DNA of 64,000 nucleotides from an uncultured Rhizobium sp. (GTDB lineage Bacteria; Pseudomonadota; Alphaproteobacteria; Rhizobiales; Rhizobiaceae): NCBI GenBank assembly GCA_945952315.1, contig CAMFIE010000006.1, positions 62,001 to 126,000 of the forward strand, read 5' to 3'. Shown piece by piece: positions 1 to 9,500 of this stretch (position 1 is its first letter; each line of letters starts with the position of its first letter). The notes under the pieces were generated by a model. It saw only the letters and a program-made list of their open reading frames with translations, ran no database searches and was not told where the DNA came from. The position numbers and the translations under genes were made by a program.

Positions 1-25
1 CGTTGGCGGCACGAAGGCCTGACCT

Positions 26-478
26 TCAGCCCCCAGCCGCCGTTTCGGACGCATCCCGGCCTTCGCGGGTAAGGATACGGTCGTAGATATCCTCATCCGG
101 CTGCGGGATATCCTCTTTCGCCACCGCTTTCAGCTGAACGGTTCCGTTGAGCGCATAGGTGAGCTCCCCGAGCGTGCGCAGCGTCCAGTTGGCAGGCCCG
201 CCAAGCGCGCGCGACACCCAGGCCGGATCACGACCGAGCTTTTCGGCAATATCCTTCTGCGTCATCCCCTCTGACTTGCGCTTGTCCCAGAGATCTAAAA
301 CGGCATAGAAGGCGTCGTACATGACATGGATGACGCCTTCCTTGGCCAGCTCCCGTTTCGTGAGATTAAAGGGATTTTCGGGATTGACGTGGATTTTCCG
401 AGACATAGTCTCTGTGGGTGGCGCCTCGAAAGGGCTCTGCTCCTCCGAAAATCCCGTTCCATAAGGTTTCACAGTCAT
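26..478 (-). CDS. XRE-type HTH protein, probable antitoxin/autoregulator of a HigBA-like pair
   Basis: Residues about 70-112 of this 150-residue protein read as a helix-turn-helix (MTQKDIAEKLGRDPAWVSRA, then an NWTLRTL recognition/cap segment), as in Cro/C1-type repressors and HigA antitoxins. It lies downstream of, and overlaps, the toxin-like ORF at 366-923 on the same strand, which is the toxin-first order of higBA. The start is uncertain. ATG at 478 has a G-rich stretch upstream but gives a 113-base overlap. ATG at 406 (residue 25) would cut the overlap to 41 bases. The tail after residue 120 is acidic and probably disordered. The HTH call is firm. The antitoxin role is inferred from the neighbour, and a simple regulator is the alternative. 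Confidence 0.72.
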   Translation of the reverse strand: MTVKPYGTGFSEEQSPFEAPPTETMSRKIHVNPENPFNLTKRELAKEGVIHVMYDAFYAVLDLWDKRKSEGMTQKDIAEKLGRDPAWVSRALGGPANWTLRTLGELTYALNGTVQLKAVAKEDIPQPDEDIYDRILTREGRDASETAAGG

Positions 479-923
479 ACATGGCCCCCAGCCAGGATTG
501 GCTTTTTCTTCCGGGTGTCGAAAAGGCGTTTCCCAACCGATCCCGATTTACGGCAAACATCGCGACAAACACATTGCGATCCACGAAGCGGCCGAAAATA
601 CGCAGTTGCGGCCGCGGCTCGGTAATCCGCATTTCCCAGATTTCCTCCGGCGGCGGTTCGAGCCGGGCCATTTCATTCCGGCCTGTTCTTTCTTCGATCC
701 GGAGCGATAGCCTGCTGCCATTGAGCCAGCGGGTAAAAAACGCTGATACAGCAGATCTCTGGCCGAAAAAGGCAATGGCCGACTGCTCGTTCTGCAACTC
801 ATCATAAAGAGCTGCTGTCAGATAGAGTTGGCGGAACCCTTCGACCGAAGCACGCTGATATCGAACCAAAAGACCCTGCTCAACGGCAAGGTTTAGCCTC
901 TCACGAATTGACATATAAGTCAA
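366..923 (-). CDS. HigB/RelE-like toxin candidate with N-terminal extension
   Basis: This is a 185-residue protein. Its middle part (about 60-130) has the layout of HigB/phage Gp49-type RelE-fold toxins: an R-rich segment, then IWEMRI (95-100), a central RIFGRF strand (108-113) and a following FVAMFAVNRDR strand. HigB proteins cleave mRNA at the ribosome and are neutralised by an HTH antitoxin encoded just downstream, which is the arrangement here. It is longer than the usual 90-120 residues: about 55 extra residues precede the toxin-like core, and the C-terminus runs into the overlapping HTH gene. Alternatives are a non-toxic RelE-fold protein or a degraded toxin. The family assignment is by motif pattern only. 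Confidence 0.5.
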   Translation of the reverse strand: MTYMSIRERLNLAVEQGLLVRYQRASVEGFRQLYLTAALYDELQNEQSAIAFFGQRSAVSAFFTRWLNGSRLSLRIEERTGRNEMARLEPPPEEIWEMRITEPRPQLRIFGRFVDRNVFVAMFAVNRDRLGNAFSTPGRKSQSWLGAMYDCETLWNGIFGGAEPFRGATHRDYVSENPRQSRKSL

Positions 924-1027
924 TTAACCTCTTTATTTCCTTTCTTTCGAATCTACACACTTAAATTCCGCCCTTCAAGTTGCTGCTGAACTGGCTTAAG
1001 GAGGTCGGGTCGCTTCACTGGTTTGTC

Positions 1028-1804
1028 ATGGCCGCCCTGTTCACCCTTTTTCTTCCCGCAAATCTTCATCCGGCAGCGCTCGGGTTTATCCTGGCGGTGA
1101 CGCTGGTTGCGGGGCTGGCGCGGGGGTTTTCGGGGTTTGGCGGGGCGCTGATCTTCATGCCGCTTGCCTCGATCGTGATCGATCCGAAGCTCGCGACCGC
1201 AGCGCTTCTGATGGCGGACGGGGTGGCGGCGCTGTCGCTGATCCCGGGGGCCGCAAAAAATGCCGGGCGCAAGGACCCGGTGCTGATGGCCTGCGGCGCG
1301 CTGTTCGGCATACCGCTCGGCACAGCACTGCTTGTCCATATCGCGCCGGTCACCCTGCGCTGGGGGATATCGGCCACGGTTCTGATGATGCTTGGCCTTC
1401 TGATGTCCGGCTGGCGCTACCGGGGCGAAAGCCGCGCGCCGCTGACCGTGCTGGTCGGCTTCATTTCCGGCACGTTTTCCGGCGCGGCCCAGCTTGGCGG
1501 GCCGCCGGTCGTGGCCTATCTGCTCGGGCGCGATGTGCCGGGCCGGACGATCCGCGCCGGCATCATCCTGTTCTTCGCACTGTCCTCGACCATTTCCGCT
1601 GTTATCTACGGGGCAAACGGGCTGCTGACGCTTGATGCGGTGAAGCTTGCGGTGATGATCGCGCCCGTCTTTTCGCTCGGGCTCTATAGCGGCGCGCGCG
1701 CCTTCCGTTTTGCGAGCGAGCGGGTGTTTCGCGCCGTCTGCTACGGGTTGATTGCCACGGCGGCGATTGCGGGCCTGCCCGCCGTGGATGCGCTGTTTCG
1801 CTGA
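1028..1804 (+). CDS. TauE/SafE family membrane permease
   Basis: This is a hydrophobic integral membrane protein of 258 residues from the ATG at 1028. It has about eight predicted membrane segments and two glycine-rich loops typical of the TauE/SafE (DUF81) family: GLARGFSGFGGALIFMP near the N-terminus and GFISGTFSGAAQLGGPPVV in the second half. Members export or import sulfite, sulfoacetate or other organosulfur anions across the inner membrane; the substrate here cannot be read from sequence. The frame stays open upstream to a TTG at 980. An AAGGAGG sits at 998-1004 but is too far from the ATG at 1028 to settle the start. The gene stands alone, facing pdxH tail to tail. Confidence 0.85.
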   Translation: MAALFTLFLPANLHPAALGFILAVTLVAGLARGFSGFGGALIFMPLASIVIDPKLATAALLMADGVAALSLIPGAAKNAGRKDPVLMACGALFGIPLGTALLVHIAPVTLRWGISATVLMMLGLLMSGWRYRGESRAPLTVLVGFISGTFSGAAQLGGPPVVAYLLGRDVPGRTIRAGIILFFALSSTISAVIYGANGLLTLDAVKLAVMIAPVFSLGLYSGARAFRFASERVFRAVCYGLIATAAIAGLPAVDALFR

Positions 1805-1816
1805 GAAAACAGGATT

Positions 1817-2437
1817 TTACGGATACATCCGCACCTTCGACCAGGGGCCTTCCGGCGTCTCGCGGCGAAACTCCAGCCGGTCATGCAGGCGGAAGGGCCG
1901 GTCGTGCCAGAACTCGATGCTGAGCGGGCGGATGCGGAAGCCGGACCAGTGCGGCGGGCGCGGAATTTCACCGATCGGATGGCGGGCGGTCACCTCGGCC
2001 ACGGCCTTTTCCAGCGCGAATCGGCTTTCGAGCGGGCGCGACTGTTTCGACGCCCAGGCGCCGATGCGGCTGCCGCGCGGGCGAGAGGCGAAATACTCGT
2101 CCGCCTCGGCATCGCTCACAACTTCCACGAGACCACGGGCGCGCACCTGACGGCGCAGCGACTTCCAGTGAAACACCAGCGCCGCCTTTTGCTGCCCTTG
2201 CAGCTCCTGCCCCTTCTGGCTTTCGAAATTCGTATAGAAAACAAACCCTTGCTCGTCAAAACCCTTGAGCAGGACCATGCGCACATTGGGAAGGCCATCC
2301 GCATCCACCGAGGCGAGCGCCATGGCGTTGGGATCGTTCACTTCCTTCTCGGTTGCATCCTTCAACCAGTCACCAAAGAGGGCAAAGGGTTCGTTTTCTT
2401 CGGTGAAGTCACGGGTTGTTAACTCGTTTGCACTCAT
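1817..2437 (-). CDS. pdxH: Pyridoxamine 5'-phosphate oxidase
   Basis: This is a 206-residue FMN-dependent oxidase that converts pyridoxine or pyridoxamine 5'-phosphate to pyridoxal 5'-phosphate, the last step of vitamin B6 synthesis and salvage, in the cytosol. The family signature is intact: the FMN-binding segment [20 protein letters not shown] (51-70), the [17 protein letters not shown] stretch, the [11 protein letters not shown] loop, and the C-terminal [11 protein letters not shown] ... [10 protein letters not shown] that contacts substrate and flavin. The protein ends in RMYP, a close variant of the usual RL.P ending. Length matches the family. It is divergent from the lipoprotein gene at 2518, with an 80-base shared promoter region. 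Confidence 0.96.
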   Translation of the reverse strand: MSANELTTRDFTEENEPFALFGDWLKDATEKEVNDPNAMALASVDADGLPNVRMVLLKGFDEQGFVFYTNFESQKGQELQGQQKAALVFHWKSLRRQVRARGLVEVVSDAEADEYFASRPRGSRIGAWASKQSRPLESRFALEKAVAEVTARHPIGEIPRPPHWSGFRIRPLSIEFWHDRPFRLHDRLEFRRETPEGPWSKVRMYP

Positions 2438-2517
2438 GATAGGTCAAATACCTCGGATTTTGTTAAGACTTGTCTGAGGAACCAGTCCACAGACTTCTTA
2501 ACCGGACAGGATGAACG

Positions 2518-3003
2518 GTGGAAGACACGAAACGGCGAAAAGTTGACGCAGCTGCGATGATCCGGCAAGCCCCGCTTGCAGGTTTCGCAAGGGGTATCGC
2601 CCCGCTTTGCCTCGCCGCAACGGTGGTGTTTGCGCTTTCCGGCTGCACCAGCACCGGGCTCGATCTCTTCGGTTCCACCAAGCCCGACCGCTCGATTTCC
2701 ACCAGCACCATTGCCACCAAAGGCAAGACGTCCGAGGCGATCTCGGATGAGGTGACGGTGCAGAATGCGGTCACGTCCGCCGATGTCGGCAAGATCGGCA
2801 AGAACCCCATTCCCTGGGCCAATGCCTCGACCGGCAGTGCGGGTGTGATCACCACGGTGATGGAAGACACGACCACCGGCACCCATTGCCGCCAGTTCCG
2901 CACCACGCGCCATTCCTACATGGGGATTGCCCGCTTCATGGGCCGCACCTGCATGGAAAGCAATGGCAACTGGCAGCTCCTGAGCTTTCAGGAAGAAAAC
3001 TGA
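2518..3003 (+). CDS. RT0821/Lpp0805-type surface lipoprotein
   Basis: This 161-residue protein from a GTG start has a lipoprotein signal: a hydrophobic stretch ending in ALSGC, with Cys43 as the predicted lipidated residue. If the ATG at 2557 is the true start, the signal is about 29 residues, a more normal length. The mature part, with a C-terminal HCRQFRTTRHS...GRTCMESNGNWQLLSF segment, resembles the small RT0821/Lpp0805 family of outer-membrane-associated lipoproteins (17 kDa antigen relatives) of alphaproteobacteria. Two Cys in the mature part could form a disulfide. The function is unknown; a cell-envelope role is inferred from the signal. It is transcribed away from pdxH. Confidence 0.75.
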   Translation: MEDTKRRKVDAAAMIRQAPLAGFARGIAPLCLAATVVFALSGCTSTGLDLFGSTKPDRSISTSTIATKGKTSEAISDEVTVQNAVTSADVGKIGKNPIPWANASTGSAGVITTVMEDTTTGTHCRQFRTTRHSYMGIARFMGRTCMESNGNWQLLSFQEEN

Positions 3004-3314
3004 GACCGTCTCAAGACGGGACGGATGCCGGACCGCGTTAACCGGCCGCAAAGGGATGCCCCAGCCGGACGTTGCGGAAAAAGCGGTCCGGAAGCCTCGG
3101 AAACCGGCAAAAACGGCCGCCGGGCGCGGTGCCAATCCTTACAAATTAGCTAATGCCAATCCGTAACCACTGATTAGCAACTTGCTGCGATACTTTGCGG
3201 CATCGTCTGGCTTTCAAGCCGCCGTTTTGCGGTGAAGGTCGGGCGGAGGAACAATGTCTTGTCTTGCGTATTGCCTGCGGTTCCTGCCGGGGCACATTGT
3301 CATTCGGTGATATC
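3004..3314. other. 311-base intergenic region upstream of the dnaJ-like gene
   Basis: No supportable gene is seen. An open frame extends upstream of the dnaJ-like gene to 3195, but it has no coding character or recognisable domain. A short perfect palindrome (CCGTCT/AGACGG) lies at 3006-3019 just after the lipoprotein stop; it has no T-run, so it is not a clear terminator. A GCTAAT...ATTAGC inverted repeat (3149-3154 and 3173-3178) sits in an AT-rich patch that probably holds the promoter of the downstream gene. Confidence 0.5.
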
Positions 3315-4727
3315 ATGCGTGACCCCTATGCCGTATTGGGCGTGAAACGGGATGCCGACGCCGCGGAGATCAAATCCGCATGGCGCGCCATCGCCAAGAA
3401 GATTCATCCGGACCAGAACCGGTCGGACCCCAATGCCGCGAAACTGTTTGCGGAAGCGGGCGAGGCCTATGAAGTGCTGCGCGATCCCAAGCGCCGCAGC
3501 CGCTATGACATGCTGTCGCGCTCCGGCAAGCAGGAGGCGACCATCCAGCAGCAGCGCGAGGCGGCCCGCGAGGCCGAAGCCAAGCGCAAGGCAGCGGAAG
3601 AAAACGCCCGCAAGGTGATGGAGGAACTGGCAAAGGCACAGGCCGAAAAGGCCCGCAAGGACGCCCAGAACGCCGCCAATGCCCAGAAGATCCACGAGCA
3701 GAACAAGGCAAATGCCAAGGCCCAGTCGCAGGCCCAGTCGCAGTCTCAATCCCAGCCGCAATCGCAGGGACAGCCGCAGGGTCAGGGTCAGGGCCAGTCC
3801 CAGGCCCATGCACATCAGAAAGCATCCGATGCCGGTTCCACGCAGGAGCCTGCTGCAGGCGAGACGCCGGAAGCGATGATCAACCGCATCTTCGGTGCCC
3901 AGCCGCAATACAACATCAACGGCGAGCCGATCGGCACGACCGCCGATCCGACCGGTCAGCCGATGAATGGCACGGCGGCCGATCCCGGCTTCAGCGGTCA
4001 GGGCCGCGCCGAGCCGCAATCCGCAGGCGGCCAGAGCACCGGCTCCTATGGCCAGCAGCCGCTTTATGCCAATGCATCCGCAGCCTATGAAAGCACCGGC
4101 GAGGCGAAGAGCGGTTCGCCGAGCGGCAGTGCCCAGCAGACCCGGACCTCCCCGATGAACCCGATTGAAGCCGTCGCGCATTTTCTGCGCCGCCTCACCG
4201 GCGGTGCCAAGGACATGGAAAAGGCCCCCGACCAGCTGGCCGAGGCCAAGGTCACGATTGCGGACCTGCTTTCGGAAAACTGGATCACGGTTCCGATGGC
4301 CGATGGCCGCGAGCTCCGGCTTCGGCTGGAAGCGGGCATGAGCGATGGCGAGCAGGTGCGGCTGAAGGGTCAGGGCTTCAAGGTGCCCGGCATGCTGCGC
4401 GGCGATGCCGTGATCACGCTGAAGGTGGAGCCGACCGCCCAGTTTGCCGTCCGCGGCCACGATATCGTCACCACGGTGGCGGTGCCGCTGGAAAACGCGG
4501 TTCTCGGCTGCAAGACCATCATCGATGGACCGACCGGCCCGGTGGAGATCGAGGTTCCGGCCTGGTCCGGTTCCGATCAGGCCATCCGCGTGCCGGCTCT
4601 CGGCCTGTTCGACGGCAAGGGCGGGCGGGGCGATCTCGTTGCCGAAGTGCGTCTGATGCTGTGGGAAAAGCCGGATGCCAAGGTGACGGACCTGATGCGC
4701 GCCATGCGCGAGGGCCTCTATCTCTGA
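3315..4727 (+). CDS. DnaJ-type (CbpA-like) co-chaperone with Gln/Ser-rich linker
   Basis: This is a 470-residue protein starting at MRDPYAVLGV. The J domain occupies residues 1-65, with the invariant HPD at 31-33, which stimulates ATP hydrolysis by DnaK/Hsp70. There follow an Ala/Lys/Glu helix (65-135) and a low-complexity linker of alternating Gln/Ser then Gln/Gly (about 135-165). The C-terminal half is the two-lobed DnaJ substrate-binding region (ADLLSENWITVPMADGRELR ... VALENAVLGCK-like segments). There is no CxxCxGxG zinc finger, so it is CbpA-like rather than true DnaJ. The start was chosen because the J domain begins immediately there; the frame stays open to 3195 without homology. An intrinsic terminator follows at 4741. 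Confidence 0.9.
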   Translation: MRDPYAVLGVKRDADAAEIKSAWRAIAKKIHPDQNRSDPNAAKLFAEAGEAYEVLRDPKRRSRYDMLSRSGKQEATIQQQREAAREAEAKRKAAEENARKVMEELAKAQAEKARKDAQNAANAQKIHEQNKANAKAQSQAQSQSQSQPQSQGQPQGQGQGQSQAHAHQKASDAGSTQEPAAGETPEAMINRIFGAQPQYNINGEPIGTTADPTGQPMNGTAADPGFSGQGRAEPQSAGGQSTGSYGQQPLYANASAAYESTGEAKSGSPSGSAQQTRTSPMNPIEAVAHFLRRLTGGAKDMEKAPDQLAEAKVTIADLLSENWITVPMADGRELRLRLEAGMSDGEQVRLKGQGFKVPGMLRGDAVITLKVEPTAQFAVRGHDIVTTVAVPLENAVLGCKTIIDGPTGPVEIEVPAWSGSDQAIRVPALGLFDGKGGRGDLVAEVRLMLWEKPDAKVTDLMRAMREGLYL

Positions 4728-4740
4728 TCATCGCGATTGT

Positions 4741-4774
4741 GGCGGGCGAGGGTAAAATTACCCCGCCGCCTTTT
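4741..4774 (+). terminator. Intrinsic terminator after the dnaJ-like gene
   Basis: A GC-rich stem pairs GGCGG(gcga)GGGTA with TACCCCGCCGCC around a short AAAT loop, with a small internal bulge, followed by TTTT. It begins 13 bases after the stop codon at 4727, as expected for Rho-independent termination of the chaperone gene before fabI. Confidence 0.7.
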
Positions 4775-4963
4775 GTACGGCAGCCGGAAGACACCCGGCC
4801 TGCCCCGGCCCATCTCCTTCAAAAGGCAGGATATGCTTAGCAAATCCCGACCAGATTTCATGGGATTGTTACAAATCAAAACACCAGTTGATCTGGCGCC
4901 TTCTTGAACAGGCGAAACCTCTATGCCATAGGGCATCTCGACTAAATGATAAGGAAGCATCGA

Positions 4964-5782
4964 ATGGCTCAGGCATCAGGCCTCATGGCAGGCAAGCGCG
5001 GCATCATCATGGGTGTCGCCAACAACCGATCCATCGCTTGGGGTATCGCAAAGGCCTGCGCGGATGCGGGCGCGGAAATCGCACTGACCTGGCAGGGCGA
5101 TGCGCTGAAGAAGCGCGTGGAGCCGCTGGCGGCTGAACTCGGCGCCTTCATGGCCGGCCATTGCGACGTGACCGATCCGGCGACCATCGAAGAGGTCTTC
5201 GCCAATCTGGAAGCCAAGTGGGGCAAGATCGATTTCGTCGTGCATGCCATCGCCTTCTCCGACAAGGACGAGCTGACCGGCAAGTATCTGGACACGACGC
5301 GCGACAACTTTGCCCGCACGATGGATATTTCCGTCTATTCCTTCACCGCCGTTGCCAAGGCGGCCCAGCGCATCATGAATGATGGCGGCTCGATGATCAC
5401 GCTCACCTATTACGGTGCGGAAAAGGTCATGCCGCATTACAACGTGATGGGCGTGGCCAAGGCGGCGCTGGAAGCCTCCGTGCGCTATCTCGCCGTCGAT
5501 CTCGGCGACCGCGGCATTCGCGTCAACGCGATTTCGGCCGGTCCGATCAAGACGCTTGCCGCCTCCGGCATCGGCGATTTCCGCTATATCCTGAAGTGGA
5601 ACGAGTATAACGCACCGCTGAAGCGCACCGTCACCATCGACGAAGTCGGCAATTCCGCGCTCTACCTGCTCTCCGACCTGTCGACGGCCGTGACCGGTGA
5701 AGTGCATCACGTCGACAGCGGTTACCACACCATCGGCATGAAGGCGGTGGACGCGCCGGATATTTCCGTCATCAAGGAATAA
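4964..5782 (+). CDS. fabI: Enoyl-[acyl-carrier-protein] reductase (NADH)
   Basis: This 272-residue short-chain dehydrogenase/reductase catalyses the last reduction of each fatty-acid elongation cycle in the cytosol and is the target of triclosan-type inhibitors. FabI hallmarks are present: the atypical nucleotide motif GVANNRSIAWG (17-27), VVHAIAFSDK, and the Y-x6-K catalytic pair Tyr159/Lys166 in HYNVMGVAKAALE. ISAGPIKTLAASGI in the substrate-binding loop is also diagnostic. The start at 4964 has AAGGAAG at 4951-4957 at correct spacing; the in-frame ATG at 4946 would add only six residues. The histidine phosphatase follows 17 bases later, probably co-transcribed. Rhizobia commonly carry two fabI copies; only one is in this window. 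Confidence 0.96.
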   Translation: MAQASGLMAGKRGIIMGVANNRSIAWGIAKACADAGAEIALTWQGDALKKRVEPLAAELGAFMAGHCDVTDPATIEEVFANLEAKWGKIDFVVHAIAFSDKDELTGKYLDTTRDNFARTMDISVYSFTAVAKAAQRIMNDGGSMITLTYYGAEKVMPHYNVMGVAKAALEASVRYLAVDLGDRGIRVNAISAGPIKTLAASGIGDFRYILKWNEYNAPLKRTVTIDEVGNSALYLLSDLSTAVTGEVHHVDSGYHTIGMKAVDAPDISVIKE

Positions 5783-5799
5783 GGCAAGGATTTCTGCCC

Positions 5800-6393
5800 G
5801 TGCATCTCTACATGATCCGTCACGGGCAGACCGACTGGAATGCGGAACTGCGGATGCAGGGCCAGAAGGACATTCCGCTGAATGCCACGGGCCGCGCGCA
5901 GGCCAGGCAGAATGGCGAGGCGCTGAAGGCGCTGCTCGGAGATCAGGTCTACAACTATGATTTCGTCGCGAGCCCCTTGTGGCGGGCGCGCGAAACCATG
6001 CAGATCCTGCGCACGGCCATCGGCCTCAAGCCCGAGGATTTCCGCATCGACGAGCGTCTGCGCGAAATCTCCTTCGGCGACTGGGAGGGCCACACGCTTG
6101 CCGAATTGCAGGCCGAATGGCCGGACCGGCTGCAGGCGCGCATCGAGAACAAGTGGCATTTCATCCCGCCGGGCGAGGATGCCGAAAGTTACGAAATTCT
6201 CTCCTGGCGTGTGGGAAGTTTCCTGAAATCGCTCACGAGACCGACCGTTTGCGTGAGCCATGGCGGCATCATGCGCTCCGCCCTTCGCCTTTTTGGCGGC
6301 TACAGTGAGACAGACGCGGCCGATACATCCATCCATCAGGACAAGATTCTCGAGGTCGAGACAGAAAATCCGCGCGCAGCGTGGATAAATTGA
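5800..6393 (+). CDS. Histidine phosphatase (phosphoglycerate mutase-like) family protein
   Basis: This 197-residue protein starts at GTG 5800, with AAGGCAAGGA just upstream. The RHG motif is at the N-terminus (Arg7-His8-Gly9; LYMIRHGQTDWN), His8 being the phosphoryl acceptor. The second histidine is in CVSHGGIMRS near the C-terminus, and RLREISFGDWEG supplies the acid residue typical of the branch-1 phosphatases (GpmB/CobC/SixA relatives). Substrate cannot be deduced: GpmB-type members act on sugar phosphates or nucleotides and few are true mutases. It lies directly downstream of fabI and may be read from the same transcript. Confidence 0.9.
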   Translation: MHLYMIRHGQTDWNAELRMQGQKDIPLNATGRAQARQNGEALKALLGDQVYNYDFVASPLWRARETMQILRTAIGLKPEDFRIDERLREISFGDWEGHTLAELQAEWPDRLQARIENKWHFIPPGEDAESYEILSWRVGSFLKSLTRPTVCVSHGGIMRSALRLFGGYSETDAADTSIHQDKILEVETENPRAAWIN

Positions 6394-6545
6394 CAGGATT
6401 TTCCCGAAAGGCGCGGATTTCCGTGCCACAATGGCACGATTGACCCGTGTTTACGTTTTCCCACAGTAATTGTTAAACTTCACATTAATAAGCCTGAACT
6501 ATCCTCCCGGTTGAAAGATGATGATCGTGGTAACGGGCAGGGCTG

Positions 6546-9500
6546 GTGACACTTTACGGTAAATTCGTGCGCTTCGGCGGCACGCTGGTCACGAATTCCC
6601 GCAGGGCAAGTCTTGCCGCTGCGGTCGTGGCGGTCACCGTAACCATGCTGGGCCTGATGGTGGACAACCAGAATTCCACCTTCTATCGCCGCGAGCTGCA
6701 TGCCCGCATCGATTACGAGAGCCAGCTCGTCAAGGCAAAGCTCGAAAGCCAGATCAAGAACTATCTGTCCGCCGCCGAAACCATTGCCAGCCAGATGGCG
6801 GTGGAGCATGACGAGACCAATGCGGAACTGCAGGCACAGATCCGCCATATCGTCGCGAACAATCCGGATTTCCTCGCCATCGGCATTGCGCCCAAGTTCA
6901 AGGTGGAAACCGTGGTGCCGGAAGACAGCGACGACCTGTCGGCAGGCACGGACCTTGCCCGCAGCTTCGGCACGTCGCGCATCGATACCCGCCATACCCA
7001 GCGCCCGGCCCCCCGCTTCTTCGGCCCGATCCTCACCGATGGCATGCGCGGCGCCTTCGTGGTGCTCTATCCGGTCGTGCACAATACAAGGCTCGGGCCG
7101 CGGGTGACCGGTGCGGTTGCCGCGCTGATTGACGAAAACAGTTTCTACCGGGGTGTCGATCTGCTCTACGCCCGCCACCAGACCGCCGAGGATGGCGAGC
7201 AGGTGCGCTTTGCGGTGCGCGACATCACCGACAGCACCATGCCCTCCAAGCCCTTCTTCGGCGATGCGGCCATCGAGGGGCTGAACCCGGTGCGCAAGGA
7301 GCTGAAGTTTCCGGGCGGCACCTGGGAAATCACGGCCGCGCCGGTGGAAGGCTGGGATCGCAGCCCACAGAACGAATTCCGCCTGCGCGCCCTGCTGCTG
7401 CTCGCGGGCCTCGTCATCCTGCTGCCGATTGGCGCAACGCTGCTGCTGCTGGGTGACCGCGACCGCATCATTTCCGAGCTCAGCGCCCGCGAGGGTGACC
7501 TCAGCACGCTCTCGCGCCGTCTTGACCTTGCGCTTGAATCCTCGCGCATCGGCGTCTGGGAAGTGGCGGACCGGCGCGGCAATATCTATTTCGACGAATG
7601 CGCCGCCAACCTGCATGCCTATGCGGAAATCGAGGATACGCGGCCGCTGATCGAATGGCTCTATACGGTCCATCAGGAAGACCGCGAAAGGGCCTATAAC
7701 TGGTTCACGGCGCTGATCCGTGGCGAGGAGGCAGGCGGGCTCGACTACCGCATCATCCGTCCGAATGGCGAGGTGCGCTTCCTGCGTCTTGGCGGCACGC
7801 GGCAGGAAGATGCGGCAGGCACCCGCACCGCCGGGATCGTCTGGGATGTGACCGACGAGGTGCTGCGCACCGATACGCTGCGCCTTGCCAAGGAAAACAC
7901 CGATATCAAGAATGCCGAGCTGGAGCTGGCGCTGGACGAGCTTTCCGCCCGCGAGCGCGAGCTGGAGGAACTGTCGCGCAAGGTCGAGCTTGCGCTCGGC
8001 TCCTACAATTGCGGCATCTGGGAGGCCTCGCTGCCGGATGGCACGGCCTTCTGGGACGAGCGGATGTACCAGCTCTTCAACAAGTCCGGACAGGATGGCC
8101 CGATCAGCGTGTCGCAATGGATCGAGCAGCTGGTGCCGGAGGATCGCCGCCCGCTGCGGGAAGCCTTCAACTCGCTTTCGGCCTTCAACGGCCGCGACAG
8201 CGTGATCTGCCGCGTATCGATGGGCACGGGCCATTGCCGCTATGTGCGTCTCGTCGGCCAGGTGCATCAGGAAGGCGATGGCAGCTACCGCATCGTCGGC
8301 ATGGCCTTCGACATGACCGAAGACGCGCTGATGACCGAGGCGCTGCAGGCCGCCAAGAACGAGGCCGATGCCCGCAACGAGGAGTTGCGCGAAGCCAAGG
8401 AACGCATCGAGCACAATGCGCTGCATGATCCGCTGACCGGTCTTGCCAACCGCCGCCAGCTCGACCATGCGCTCGAGCAGCTTTCGCTCGACAGCCGCGA
8501 CCGGCGCCTGCGTTTTTCCGTGCTGCATCTCGATCTTGACCGCTTCAAGCAGATCAACGACACGCTCGGCCATGCGGCGGGTGACGCGATGCTGCGCCAT
8601 GCCGCCGATATCCTGCGCCGCAATGTCGGCGCAGACGATCTGGTCGCGCGCATCGGCGGCGATGAATTCGTGATCCTGATCAATGACCGGGCCGACGAGG
8701 AGGAGCTGGTGGCGCTTTCCCAGCGCATCGTCGAGGAAATGCGCCAGCCGCTCGATTTCGAGGGTTTCCCCTGCCGCTGCGGCGTATCCATCGGCATTGC
8801 CACCGCCAATGGCCAGCGGATCGATGCCCGCAAGATGCTGATCAATGCGGATGTGGCCCTTTACCGGGCCAAGAGCGAGGGCCGCAACTGCTACAAGTTC
8901 TTCACCCAGGACCTGCATGCGGAAATCATCACCACCAAGCGCACGGCGGACGAGATCCTGGCCGGGCTGGAGCGCGGCGAATTCACCTGCTTCTACCAGC
9001 CGCAATTCGATGCCCGCACCCGCGAGCTCAGCGGCGCCGAGGCGCTGGTGCGCTGGAACCACCCGACCAAGGGCCTGCTTGCGCCCGACAAGTTCCTGAA
9101 GACCGCCGAAGAGCTGAACGTGGTGCAGACGCTCGACCGCATCGTGCTGGAAACCGCGCTGCGCGACAAGTTCCGCTGGGCGGCCCGTGGCCTGATCGTG
9201 CCGCATATTTCCGTGAACGTCTCGGTGAAGCGCCTGCATGATGCCGGACTTTACGAAACGCTGAAGACGCTGCCGATCACGCCCGGCGAAATCGCCTTCG
9301 AACTGGTGGAAGCGATCTTCCTCGACGAAAGCGGCGATGTGGTTTCCGAAAATCTCGAACGCGTCAAGGAAATGGGCATCGAGATCGAAATCGACGATTT
9401 CGGCACCGGCCACACCTCCATCGTCTCGCTGCTGAAGCTGCAGCCGAAGCGCCTGAAGATCGACCGCCAGCTGGTCGCCCCGATTGTCAGCTCGCCGAAG

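Noticed and set aside
6423-6437. Hairpin GTGCCA-CAA-TGGCAC after the histidine phosphatase gene
   Set aside because: A short stem with no T-run; too weak to call a terminator.
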